DNA of 47,107 bases from Calditrichota bacterium (lineage in GTDB: Bacteria; Electryoneota; Electryoneia; Electryoneales; Electryoneaceae): positions 1-47,107 of the forward strand of contig JAANWZ010000088.1 in the NCBI GenBank assembly GCA_018263585.1. Reading direction: 5' to 3'. Each line of letters starts with the position of its first letter. Positions within the stretch are counted from its first letter, which is position 1. Made by a program: the position numbers and the translations under genes. The notes beneath the pieces were generated by a model. That model did not search any database. It was not told the origin of the DNA and worked only from the letters and a program-made list of their open reading frames with translations. Positions 1-7,455 of this stretch are shown here, piece after piece.

Positions 1-55
1 CAAGATGCATGTCGCCCGCGCGGATCATGAGAAGGGCATGCTTGCAGCCAAGGGT

Positions 56-185
56 GTACCGGCCGTGCGGGCTTGCCCGCGCGGATGATCCACCGGTAAA
101 TCAACCCTGCGACATCGCTGCGCGCTGTCACAGGGGCACATTGAACGCCGCCGTGTACCGGCCGTGCGGGCTTGCCCGCGCGGGC
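56..185 (+). repeat. Composite P5 repeat (two P5 hairpins around a CCCTGCGACATCG spacer)
   Basis: Two copies of the P5 hairpin, GTACCGGCCGTGCGGGC followed by TTGCCCGCGC, lie at 56-84 and 155-183. The stem pairs GTGCGGGC with GCCCGCGC around a TT loop. Between them is a spacer reading CCCTGCGACATCG, then CTGTCACAGGGGCAC. The same hairpin-spacer-hairpin block recurs at 13957-14093, and a diverged one occurs near 18225-18365. The rest of the 216 bases before the first gene shows no coding signal. Confidence 0.85.
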
Positions 186-216
186 GAGCCCGCACGGGCA
201 ACACAAGGAGGGGAAT

Positions 217-1230
217 ATGACACGCAGGCGTCTCGCTCACACTGCAACTGTCGCGCTGATCGCGGCGGCGGCGGGGGCGATCTCCGGCTGCGACGTGTTC
301 AAGCGGCAGGCGTCCGAGGGCGACTCGATGGTCGGCGTCGGCGTCGAGGGTCGGATCGCGGATGTCGTGCGGCCGATCGTCGGCGGCATCTTCGACGAGC
401 GCATCTACACTCCGCAGCCGGAACGGAGGTTCGCCGTCGAGTACGTGCCGGACGATTCGCTCGCGCTTGTCACGAGCTGGCAGAACGTCGTCCTGCTCGG
501 CGCGCTCGAATCCGATGACGGGATCAGCCGGCGCGTGCGGCGGATGTTGAGCGACGAGGCGTTGGACGGCGTGCGTGACGGCGAGCTGCGCGTGTTCCGG
601 CAGCAGGACGTGTGGGTGCGCGGGCAGACGGTTGTCGTCGCCGTCGCCCCGACCCGTGGAGAGCTCGCGGCGTGGCTGAAGGAGAACGGCGCGGTCATCT
701 ACGACATCCTCCGCGAGGACCGGTACGCGCGGATGAAGAAGCACCTGTACGCGCGCCTCGAACAGAAGGAGATCGCGGACAGCCTGCGAAAAGCGCACGG
801 CTGGTATTTCCGCATCCCGCACGACTTCACGATCGTCGCCTCCGAGCGCGACCCGAGTTTCGTCCGCTTCCGGCGGCCGTTCCCGGACCGGTTCATCACG
901 ATCGCCTGGAAACTCGGAACGCCGGACAGCATCAGCGTGGACGCGCTCGTGCGCTGGCGCGACCGTCTCGGGCGAACCTACCCGGACACATCGCGCACGA
1001 ACCCGGCGATCCTCGACTCCGCGTGGACGACGCTCGGCGGGGTGGATGCGCTCGCTGTGCACGGGATCTGGGAGACGATCGGCCCGGCCGGCGGCGGTCC
1101 GTGTCTCGCGTACTTGCTGCACAAAGACGGGACGCTCTATCTTCTCGACGGCAAGGTGTACGCGCCCGACCGGAGGAAGGGGCAGTACGTGCGCCAGCTC
1201 GAGACGATCTTCAGCACGTTCGAGCCGTGA
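217..1230 (+). CDS. DUF4837 family lipoprotein
   Basis: Exported lipoprotein of unknown function, 337 residues. The start at 217 is preceded by a strong AAGGAGGGG ribosome binding site. The N-terminus MTRRR plus a hydrophobic stretch ends in the lipobox ISGC, so the protein should be cleaved and lipidated and sit on an envelope membrane. The C-terminal half matches the DUF4837 pattern known from Bacteroidetes and relatives: a segment reading VFRQQDVWVRGQTVVV, then a domain with FRIPHDFTI, the WETIGPAGGGP region that corresponds to the family's GLW...GGPF motif, and the ending YAPDRRKGQYVRQLE. The 5' end lies immediately downstream of a P5 repeat block, and purE follows after 57 bases. The family role is not established; assignment rests on these motifs. 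Confidence 0.8.
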   Translation: MTRRRLAHTATVALIAAAAGAISGCDVFKRQASEGDSMVGVGVEGRIADVVRPIVGGIFDERIYTPQPERRFAVEYVPDDSLALVTSWQNVVLLGALESDDGISRRVRRMLSDEALDGVRDGELRVFRQQDVWVRGQTVVVAVAPTRGELAAWLKENGAVIYDILREDRYARMKKHLYARLEQKEIADSLRKAHGWYFRIPHDFTIVASERDPSFVRFRRPFPDRFITIAWKLGTPDSISVDALVRWRDRLGRTYPDTSRTNPAILDSAWTTLGGVDALAVHGIWETIGPAGGGPCLAYLLHKDGTLYLLDGKVYAPDRRKGQYVRQLETIFSTFEP

Positions 1231-1287
1231 TCGACGAGCCGTCCGGAGCAGCGGCCGCCTCAACCTCTCACTGCACGCGGAGAACGA

Positions 1288-1752
1288 ATGAAACGTGTCG
1301 CAATCATGATCGGCAGCGCGAGCGACCGGGAGATCGTGGAGCGCGCGCTGCCGGTTCTCGACCACTTCGGCATCGAGCACGAGCTCCGTGTGCTGAGCGC
1401 GCACCGGAACGCGGAGGAAGTGAGCGAGTACGCGCGCGGGCTCGAGCAGCGCGGGTTCGGAGTCGTGATCGCCGCCGCCGGGATGGCGAATCACCTCGCC
1501 GGCACGGTCGCCGCGAAAACCCGCCTGCCGGTGATCGGCCTGCCGTTGCCCGGCGGGATGCTCGACGGGCTCGATTCGCTGCTTTCGACGGTTCAGATGC
1601 CCGGCGGCGTCCCGGTCGCGACCGTCTCGGTCGGGAAAGCGGGCGCGACGAACGCCGCCGTGCTCGCCGCGCGCATGCTCGCTCTCGAAGACCCCGCGAT
1701 CGCCGGCAAACTCGCCGAATTCGCCGCCCGCGGGTTCAAACTGCCGGGGTGA
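1288..1752 (+). CDS. purE: N5-carboxyaminoimidazole ribonucleotide mutase PurE
   Basis: Cytoplasmic purine biosynthesis enzyme, 154 residues, converting N5-CAIR to CAIR. Visible class I PurE motifs are GSASDREI near the N-terminus (substrate phosphate binding), the SAHRN signature around residue 42, and AAAGMANHLAGTVAAKT, equivalent to the usual AGGAAHLPG glycine-rich loop with altered residues. The GLPLPGG and VSVGKAGATNAA segments follow the family order. The start at 1288 has a GGAGAACGA site upstream. The stop is one base from the next start, so purE is probably co-transcribed with the sugar reductase gene. No purK partner is in the window. Confidence 0.95.
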   Translation: MKRVAIMIGSASDREIVERALPVLDHFGIEHELRVLSAHRNAEEVSEYARGLEQRGFGVVIAAAGMANHLAGTVAAKTRLPVIGLPLPGGMLDGLDSLLSTVQMPGGVPVATVSVGKAGATNAAVLAARMLALEDPAIAGKLAEFAARGFKLPG

Positions 1753-1753
1753 G

Positions 1754-2659
1754 ATGAGACGGATCCTGATCACAGGGTGCCACGGCCTGCTCGGGCAGAA
1801 GCTCGTGGAGCTCCTCGACCGGGAGTTCTGCGAGCTGCTCGGGATCGACGTGCACTCCGCGAGTTACTTTCCCACCCGGCGCGCGTACACGTATCACCAG
1901 CTCGATCTCACGAACCGGTCGGAGACGATCGAGCTCGTGCAGCGGATTCAGCCGAGCGCGATCGTGAACACGGCCGCGATCACGAATGTGGACGCGTGCG
2001 AATACGAGCGCGAGGCGTGCTGGAAGATCAACACGACGGCCGTCGAGTCGCTGGTAAAGGCGGCGCGGCTCGCCGGCTCGCGCCTGGTCCAGCTCTCCTC
2101 CGACTACGTGTTCGACGGCGAGGCCGGGCCGTACAGCGAATTCGACCGCCCGAACCCGATCAGCTACTACGGCAAGAGCAAGCACGCGTCGGAGAACGCC
2201 GTGCTCGGCGGCGGGATCGACGGGGTGATCGTGCGCACCGTCGTGCTCTACGGTCACGGGCGCAAGCTGAAGCCGAGCTTCGTCTCGTGGCTCGTGGAGC
2301 GGTTGCGCGCGCGGCGGGACGTGAAGATCGTCACCGACCAGATCTCGAACACGACGCTGGTCGATGACCTCGCGGCCGCGATCCGGCGGATCCTCGAGCT
2401 CGGCCGTACCGGGATCTACCACGTCGCGGGCCGGGAGATCCTCAGCCGCTTCGAGTTCGCGATGAAGGTCGCGAAGGTGTACCGCCTCAGCGACGTGTAC
2501 ATCCAGCCGACGCTGACGACACTGCTCGGGCAGAAGGCGCCGCGGCCGCTGCAGAGCGGGCTCGTCGTGGACAAGGCGCAGGACGACCTCGGGCTCACGT
2601 TCAGGAACGCGGAAGAGCAGTTGTTCGCGTTCCGCGAACAGGAAGCGATGCTGAACTGA
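1754..2659 (+). CDS. dTDP-4-dehydrorhamnose reductase-like (RmlD/SDR) protein
   Basis: NAD(P)-dependent extended short-chain reductase of the RmlD_sub_bind family, 301 residues. The N-terminal nucleotide-binding motif is TGCHGLLGQ (TGxxGxxG type). NTAAITNVDACE matches the family's N-A-A-x-T-x-V-D-x-C/A-E motif, and the catalytic pair is YGKSK (YxxxK), preceded by SSDYVFDG. The substrate is probably a nucleotide-linked 4-keto sugar; whether it is rhamnose cannot be told from sequence because rmlA, rmlB and rmlC are absent here. It starts one base after purE and is followed 77 bases later by two glycosyltransferases, a context that fits envelope polysaccharide synthesis. Confidence 0.85.
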   Translation: MRRILITGCHGLLGQKLVELLDREFCELLGIDVHSASYFPTRRAYTYHQLDLTNRSETIELVQRIQPSAIVNTAAITNVDACEYEREACWKINTTAVESLVKAARLAGSRLVQLSSDYVFDGEAGPYSEFDRPNPISYYGKSKHASENAVLGGGIDGVIVRTVVLYGHGRKLKPSFVSWLVERLRARRDVKIVTDQISNTTLVDDLAAAIRRILELGRTGIYHVAGREILSRFEFAMKVAKVYRLSDVYIQPTLTTLLGQKAPRPLQSGLVVDKAQDDLGLTFRNAEEQLFAFREQEAMLN

Positions 2660-2736
2660 CCGCCCCGCAGTCGGGCGCCCGGGGTTTCGGCCCGGGATTG
2701 GAGCAGGCAACGGCGGACAACCAACCCCGGACGACG

Positions 2737-3465
2737 ATGAACCCCCTTCGCAAGGTGCTCGCGATCATCCCCACGTACAACGAGCGCGAAAATGTGCGCA
2801 CCGTGATCGAACGCGTGCTCGCCGCTGACGAGCGGGTGAGCGTGCTCGTCGTCGATGACGCATCCCCGGACGGCACCGGCGCGATCGTGGAGGAAGTCCG
2901 GCGTGCGAACGCGCGCGTGTCGCTGATCGAGCGGGGTGGGAAGCTCGGGCTCGGCACCGCGTACGTGACCGGGTTCAAGTACGCGCTCGCGCGCGAGTTC
3001 GACGCGGTGATCGAGATCGACGCCGACCTCAGCCACAACCCGGATGACATTCCCCGCCTGCTGCGCGCGGCGGAGAACGCGCACTTCGTGATCGGGAGCC
3101 GCTACTGCTCCGGCGTGAACGTGATCAACTGGCCGCTGTCCCGGCTGCTGCTTTCCTACGCCGCCTCCGTATATTCGAGGTTTGCGACCGGAATGCCGTA
3201 CCGTGACCTGACCGCCGGCTACGCGGTGATCCGGAGAGAGGTGCTCGACACGCTCGACCTCGACCGGATCCGCTCGAACGGATACAGCTTCCAGATCGAG
3301 ATCAAGTTCAACGCGCACCGGAACGGGTTCTCCATCGTCGAGGTGCCGATCGTGTTCACCGAACGCAGCCAGGGGAGTTCGAAGATGAACCGGCGCATCG
3401 TGTTCGAAGCGATGTGGCGGGTGTGGAAGATGCGGCTGTCGGCGCTCCTCGGGTTTTCCTCGTGA
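2737..3465 (+). CDS. Polyprenol monophosphomannose synthase-like GT2 glycosyltransferase
   Basis: Family 2 glycosyltransferase of the dolichol/polyprenol-phosphate mannosyltransferase type, 242 residues. It would transfer a sugar from a nucleotide donor to a polyprenyl phosphate on the cytoplasmic side of the membrane. The opening AIIPTYNERENV, VVDDASPDGTG, GKLGLGTAYVTGFKYAL, the DAD motif in IEIDADLSHNP, FVIGSRY, and the acceptor-side signature LTAGYAVIRREVL are all present and in order. There is no C-terminal membrane anchor, as in the soluble bacterial form. I chose the ATG at 2737 because homology starts there; a TTG at 2698 would add 13 unrelated residues. The stop overlaps the next start by four bases. 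Confidence 0.88.
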   Translation: MNPLRKVLAIIPTYNERENVRTVIERVLAADERVSVLVVDDASPDGTGAIVEEVRRANARVSLIERGGKLGLGTAYVTGFKYALAREFDAVIEIDADLSHNPDDIPRLLRAAENAHFVIGSRYCSGVNVINWPLSRLLLSYAASVYSRFATGMPYRDLTAGYAVIRREVLDTLDLDRIRSNGYSFQIEIKFNAHRNGFSIVEVPIVFTERSQGSSKMNRRIVFEAMWRVWKMRLSALLGFSS

Positions 3466-5048
3466 TCGACCTGTCCGTCATCATCGTCTCGTACAACGTG
3501 CGCGAGCGGCTCGCGTCCTGCCTGCTCTCGCTCGAACGCGGGCGCGCCGGGCTCGCGATCGAGGTGATCGTGATCGACAACGCCTCCACCGACGGGTCCG
3601 TCGAGATGATCCGCGAACGGTTCCCGTGGGTGAAACTGTCTGTGAACGCGGAGAACCACGGGTTCGCGAAGGCGAACAACGAGGGGCTCGCGCGCGCGAG
3701 CGGGCGGCACCTGATGCTGCTCAACCCGGACACGATCCTCCGCGAGGACAGCCTCAGCGCGCTCGTCTCGTTTCTCGACGAACACCCGGAGTACGGCGCC
3801 GCCGGGCCGAAGCTGCTCAACCGCGACGGCGCCTACCAGCCGACCGGGAAACGGTCGATCCCGACCCCGTGGTCCTCGTTCTGCAAGCTGTCCGGGCTCT
3901 CGAACCTGTTCCCCCACTCGCGCATCTTCAGCTCGTACGAGCTCGGCCACCTCGACGAGGACGAGCGCCATGACGTCGGCACGCTGTGCGGCGCGGCGAT
4001 GATGGTGCGGCGCGCGACCTACGAGGACGCCGGCGGGCTCGACGAGGAGTACTTCATGTTCGGCGAGGACATCGCGTGGAGCGATGCGATCACACGCGGC
4101 GGGTGGAAGATCGCCTATGTCCCCGATGCGCCGATCATGCACTTCAAGGGCCAGTCAACCCGGCAGAACGACCGCGAGCGCGAGCTGCATTTCTTCAACG
4201 CGATGAAGGTCTTCTACCGGAAGCGGTTCCGGCCCGGGATGCTGCGGACCCTGTTCATGGATCTGAGCGTGGAAGGGGTACGGTTCGCTTCGAAGATCGG
4301 CCGCTACAAGCGGTCGTGGCGGCAGCCGCTGATCGACCTCATCCTGCTCGCGCTCGTCGTCTGGGTGCTGCTCCCGCTGCTTTCCGGGGTTCCGCGGGCC
4401 GGCGCGGACAATCCGACCGTCGCGCCGCTGCTCGTCGTGGCGCCGGTCCTGATGCTCGCTCTGCTCGGCGCGTACCGCGCCCGCCTGCCGCGGGAACACG
4501 TGCGCCTGCCGTTCGCCGTCGCATCGCTCGTCGTCTTTGCCTTCCTCGCGGTCCCGGGCTATTTTCTCGCCGGCGCCGACAGCCGGGTCGGGCTCGTGCT
4601 CCTGCTCTGGGCCGGGTTCGGCTCGGTGCTGCTCGCGGGACGGCGGACGCTGCGCACGCTGCGACGTGTCCCGCGCTCTACCGACAAGTCGGTCGTCGTC
4701 GGGCCGGACGATGTTTCGCGCGCGTGGGTCACGCTGCAGCACAAGCAGCGCCCGCTGAAAAACGTATGGGGCTGGGCGGTCTGGGGCGCGCCCGAAGAAA
4801 TGCCCGCGACCGAGACACTCGGGCTCCCCATCGTCGCGCGCGTCGAGGAGCTGCCGAAACTGGCGAAGACGGGCAACGTGCGGCGTGTGATCTTCTCCGC
4901 CGGGTCGGCCACCTACACCCAGATCCTCGAGTTTCTCGAGCTTTCGCCGCTCGCCGGCGCGGAAGTGAATCTGATCGACGAGAGCTCGCTGTGGCCCGCG
5001 CCGGAAACCGCGCGCGCGCCGGAGGAAGCACCGGGTCTGCCATCGTGA
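3462..5048 (+). CDS. GT2 glycosyltransferase fused to membrane segments and a nucleotide-binding-like domain
   Basis: A 528-residue inner-membrane protein. The start is a GTG at 3462 that overlaps the previous stop in a GTGA arrangement, so translation is probably coupled. Residues 1-245 form a GT2 domain of the WbbL rhamnosyltransferase type: SVIIVSYNVRERL, VIDNASTDGS, HGFAKANNEGL, LLNPDT, and LDEEYFMFGEDIAWSDAI. Four hydrophobic segments follow at about 290-310, 320-338, 349-371 and 376-393. Residues 408-510 (SVVVGPDD through LPIVARVEELPKL and VRRVIFSAGSATYTQILEFLEL) resemble the CoA/nucleotide-binding-like domain at the N-terminus of WcaJ-type polyprenyl-phosphate sugar transferases, but the catalytic sugar-transferase domain is missing. 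The acceptor sugar cannot be predicted. The GT2 call is firm; the C-terminal domain call is moderate. Confidence 0.82.
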   Translation: MIDLSVIIVSYNVRERLASCLLSLERGRAGLAIEVIVIDNASTDGSVEMIRERFPWVKLSVNAENHGFAKANNEGLARASGRHLMLLNPDTILREDSLSALVSFLDEHPEYGAAGPKLLNRDGAYQPTGKRSIPTPWSSFCKLSGLSNLFPHSRIFSSYELGHLDEDERHDVGTLCGAAMMVRRATYEDAGGLDEEYFMFGEDIAWSDAITRGGWKIAYVPDAPIMHFKGQSTRQNDRERELHFFNAMKVFYRKRFRPGMLRTLFMDLSVEGVRFASKIGRYKRSWRQPLIDLILLALVVWVLLPLLSGVPRAGADNPTVAPLLVVAPVLMLALLGAYRARLPREHVRLPFAVASLVVFAFLAVPGYFLAGADSRVGLVLLLWAGFGSVLLAGRRTLRTLRRVPRSTDKSVVVGPDDVSRAWVTLQHKQRPLKNVWGWAVWGAPEEMPATETLGLPIVARVEELPKLAKTGNVRRVIFSAGSATYTQILEFLELSPLAGAEVNLIDESSLWPAPETARAPEEAPGLPS

Positions 5049-5396
5049 ACAAGCCGCCATCAGTGTGTCCTGTGCGCAGGCCAGCGGTTGCTCGCAACCG
5101 CGGCTGGCGGGCGGCCCGGGGCTTGCCCCGGGTCTCATACACCGCCCGGATCACATAACCGACCGGATCACATACCGACCGGATCACATACGCTTGCCCT
5201 TGACTTTAGTCAAGGATAATCAAACAGTTGGGCGGCACCGGGGATAATCAAACAGTTGGGCGGCACCGGGGACGCTTGCTGGCAAGCGTCCCCGGAGTGC
5301 GCCGCACTTGCAAGCAAGTGCGGGCACGAGCCAACTCAAGCCCCAACCCTCAAGCCCCAGGCCTCAAGCCCCAAGCCTCAAGCCTCAGGACTGACA
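5049..5396. repeat. Intergenic repeat cluster upstream of accA (P2, P4, P1, P3 and tandem units)
   Basis: This 348-base gap has no gene but is packed with repeats. From left to right it holds a reversed, slightly degenerate P2 hairpin (5084-5105), a P4 hairpin (5114-5132), three direct copies of CCGGATCACATA (5146, 5163, 5179), P1 (5198-5215), a 28-base direct tandem beginning GGATAATCAAACAG (5214-5241 and 5242-5269), P3 (5268-5293), and a second hairpin GCACTTGC/GCAAGTGC (near 5299-5318). It ends in a CAAGCCTCAAGCCC-like microrepeat (about 5337-5390) running up to the accA start. Confidence 0.9.
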
Positions 5397-6353
5397 ATGA
5401 AAGACTTCGTGCTCGAATTCGAGAAGCCGATCGTCGAGCTGGAGAAGAAGATCGCGGAGATGCAGGAGCTGTCTGCCGGCGGCGAGGTGGACATCTCCGA
5501 TGAGATCGGCCTGCTGCGCAAGAAGGCGGACACGTTGCGCAAGGAGGTGTTCAGCAACCTGAACCGCTGGCAGCGTGTGCAACTCGCGCGTCACCCGCGG
5601 CGGCCGTACACGCTCGACTACATCAAGCTGGTCGCGGACCGGTTCCAGGAGCTGCACGGCGACCGCAGCTTCCGCGATGACCACGCGATCGTCGCCGGGC
5701 TCGCGACGATCGACGGGACCGACCTCGTGATCGTCGGCCACCAGAAAGGTCGCGGCACGAAGGACAACCTGTTCCGTAACTTCGGAATGCCGCACCCGGA
5801 AGGGTACCGCAAGGCGCTGCGTGTGATGCGGCTCGCGGAGAAATACGACCGGCCGGTGGTCACGTTGATCGACACCCCCGGCGCCTACCCCGGGCTCGGC
5901 GCGGAAGAGCGCGGCCAGGCGGAGGCGATCGCGCGCAACCTGTTCGAAATGAGCCGGCTGCGTGTCCCGATCCTCGCGGTCGTGATCGGCGAGGGCGGCT
6001 CCGGCGGCGCGCTCGCGATCGGGATCGCCGACCGTGTGCTCATGCTCGAGCACGCGATCTACAGCGTGATCAGCCCGGAAGGGTGCGCCTCGATCCTGTA
6101 CCGTGACGCGACCCAGGCGCCGAAAGCCGCCGACGCGATGAAGGTCACCGCGCCCGACCTGCTCGAGTTCGGAATCGTCGATGAGCTCGTCCCGGAAGCG
6201 TTCGGCGGCGCGCACCGTGACCGGGAACAGACCGCCGCAAACGTGAAGACCGCGATCCTCACCCGGCTCGCCGAACTGCGCGAGATCCCGCTTCCATCCC
6301 TGCTCGAACAGCGCGTCGAGAAGTTCGGAGAGATAGGGGTGTTTGACGAGTAG
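5397..6353 (+). CDS. accA: Acetyl-CoA carboxylase carboxyltransferase subunit alpha
   Basis: Cytoplasmic AccA, 318 residues, which with AccD transfers the carboxyl group from biotin carboxyl-carrier protein to acetyl-CoA to make malonyl-CoA for fatty acid synthesis. The N-terminal helical region MKDFVLEFEKPIVELEKKI is typical, followed by HPRRPYTLDYI, GDRSFRDDHAIVAGLA, GHQKGRGTKDN, NFGMPHPEGYRKALR, DTPGAYPGLGAEERGQ, GEGGSGGALAI and VISPEGCASIL, all highly conserved. Length is normal for the family. The start at 5397 is where homology begins; the open frame extends upstream only through repeat sequence. No accD is in this window. Confidence 0.97.
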   Translation: MKDFVLEFEKPIVELEKKIAEMQELSAGGEVDISDEIGLLRKKADTLRKEVFSNLNRWQRVQLARHPRRPYTLDYIKLVADRFQELHGDRSFRDDHAIVAGLATIDGTDLVIVGHQKGRGTKDNLFRNFGMPHPEGYRKALRVMRLAEKYDRPVVTLIDTPGAYPGLGAEERGQAEAIARNLFEMSRLRVPILAVVIGEGGSGGALAIGIADRVLMLEHAIYSVISPEGCASILYRDATQAPKAADAMKVTAPDLLEFGIVDELVPEAFGGAHRDREQTAANVKTAILTRLAELREIPLPSLLEQRVEKFGEIGVFDE

Positions 6354-6383
6354 AGGTAATCATCAGGACAGCGAGGCTAACAA

Positions 6384-7181
6384 ATGGTCGAACCCAGGGA
6401 CGTTCGTGTTGTCGAGTGTGCGTTTGAGTACTTGTCAGATCTGGTAGGCACCTCAGAGGAAGAGCTTCGTGGAAGGTTCAAACCTGATCCTCCGACTGAC
6501 ATGCCAGGCGTATTCGTACATGCGATTTCAACCGCGAAGAACAGAGATAGAATTTCTAATGCATTTGAGATGATATTTCTCCAAGACGGTGAAACTCTTG
6601 CTTCGTCTTCCCTTTCCGACTTGTTGTGTGCTTTTGATCCTAACGCTTTTCTTGAAACGTATCGTTCAGACGAGCACAATCTGCTGGAACAATTCAGGAA
6701 TAGATACGATCTAGATAGCAATCTCCGTAAAATGAGTGTTCCTGTCCAGATTGCAAAGTCAATTGTTTCGATAGCTGAGTTTCTAGTTCAATTCGAGAAC
6801 ATATCAAAATTTAAGAAATATATCTCAGCTTTCTATGATAACGATGCTACTAGGCCAGCACTTCCACTAGTTTTGAAGGAGGAAATTCATGGGTTCGGAT
6901 ACGCGCTAGCTTGCGATTTCTTGAAGGAAGTCGGATACGATAAGTACGGTAAACCAGATCGGCACGTAAAGGAAATCCTTTTCGGACTTAACTTGTGCGA
7001 AGAGGACGCTACTGATTTCAGATGTCAGCAATCTATTGTTAGAATCGCTGATAATAGTGGAGTAACCCCCTATGTTGTGGATAAACTGTTTTATTGTATC
7101 GGAAGCGGGCGTTGCTTTGAGGGAGAAAGCACTGGGCGGCGTTCAGAGGATTTCATAAGGTTTTGTGCCAATAGAATGTAG
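6384..7181 (+). CDS. AT-rich gene for a HhH/DNA-glycosylase-like protein, probably acquired
   Basis: Protein of 265 residues encoded in DNA strikingly poorer in G+C than its surroundings: the 60 bases from 6781 contain 15 G or C, against 43 in the 60 bases from 6001 in accA. Codon use (many AT-ending codons) also differs, which points to recent transfer. The C-terminal half contains IHGFGYALACDFLKEVG followed by GKPDRHVKEILFGL. This looks like the helix-hairpin-helix GxG plus the Asp-containing segment (VDTHV-like) of the HhH-GPD base-excision glycosylase fold. The lysine used by endonuclease III-type lyases is not at the expected place. The N-terminal 150 residues are not recognised. No restriction-modification or phage genes adjoin it. 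The fold is a moderate inference; the function is unknown. Confidence 0.6.
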   Translation: MVEPRDVRVVECAFEYLSDLVGTSEEELRGRFKPDPPTDMPGVFVHAISTAKNRDRISNAFEMIFLQDGETLASSSLSDLLCAFDPNAFLETYRSDEHNLLEQFRNRYDLDSNLRKMSVPVQIAKSIVSIAEFLVQFENISKFKKYISAFYDNDATRPALPLVLKEEIHGFGYALACDFLKEVGYDKYGKPDRHVKEILFGLNLCEEDATDFRCQQSIVRIADNSGVTPYVVDKLFYCIGSGRCFEGESTGRRSEDFIRFCANRM

Positions 7182-7455
7182 CTATTGTGAATTGCACGTT
7201 GAATGAGAACTCCAACTCGCCCCGATGTGCACAGACCCGGCCTCCGTTAGGCAGCTGGCTTGCGGAAACCAAGTTGTCACGCTTGACCAGAGGCGGATTC
7301 TATTTCGCTCCGTATGAGCCGCGGTTGCAAGCAACCGCGGGCCTGTGCCCCACCTGATCCCCGCAGCAGCCCCTTGAAGCCCCATGCCGCGCGCGGTATC
7401 TTGGTCGCGCGTTCAGACAATCACACCGCGCGCCCCACATCCGGGAGATCCGACG
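7182..7455. repeat. Spacer with P2 hairpin between the AT-rich gene and hutU
   Basis: The first about 135 bases after the AT-rich gene are intermediate in composition and may be the tail of the imported segment. A perfect P2 palindrome (CCGCGGTTGC, AA, GCAACCGCGG) followed by GCCTGT sits at 7319-7340, and from there on composition is that of the host. A GGGAGA site precedes the hutU start. No gene is seen. Confidence 0.75.

Noticed and set aside
5198-5220. P1 as a sigma-70 promoter (TTGACT plus GATAAT)
   Set aside because: The two hexamers are only about nine bases apart, far from the usual 17, and the motif occurs in both orientations irrespective of gene direction.
5049-5396. Possible CRISPR array
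   Set aside because: Repeats are of several different families, irregularly spaced and palindromic, and there are no unique spacers of constant length. No cas genes are present in the window.
7182-7318. tRNA or attachment site at the edge of the AT-rich segment
   Set aside because: No cloverleaf or CCA end could be drawn and no direct repeat bracketing the segment was found by eye.
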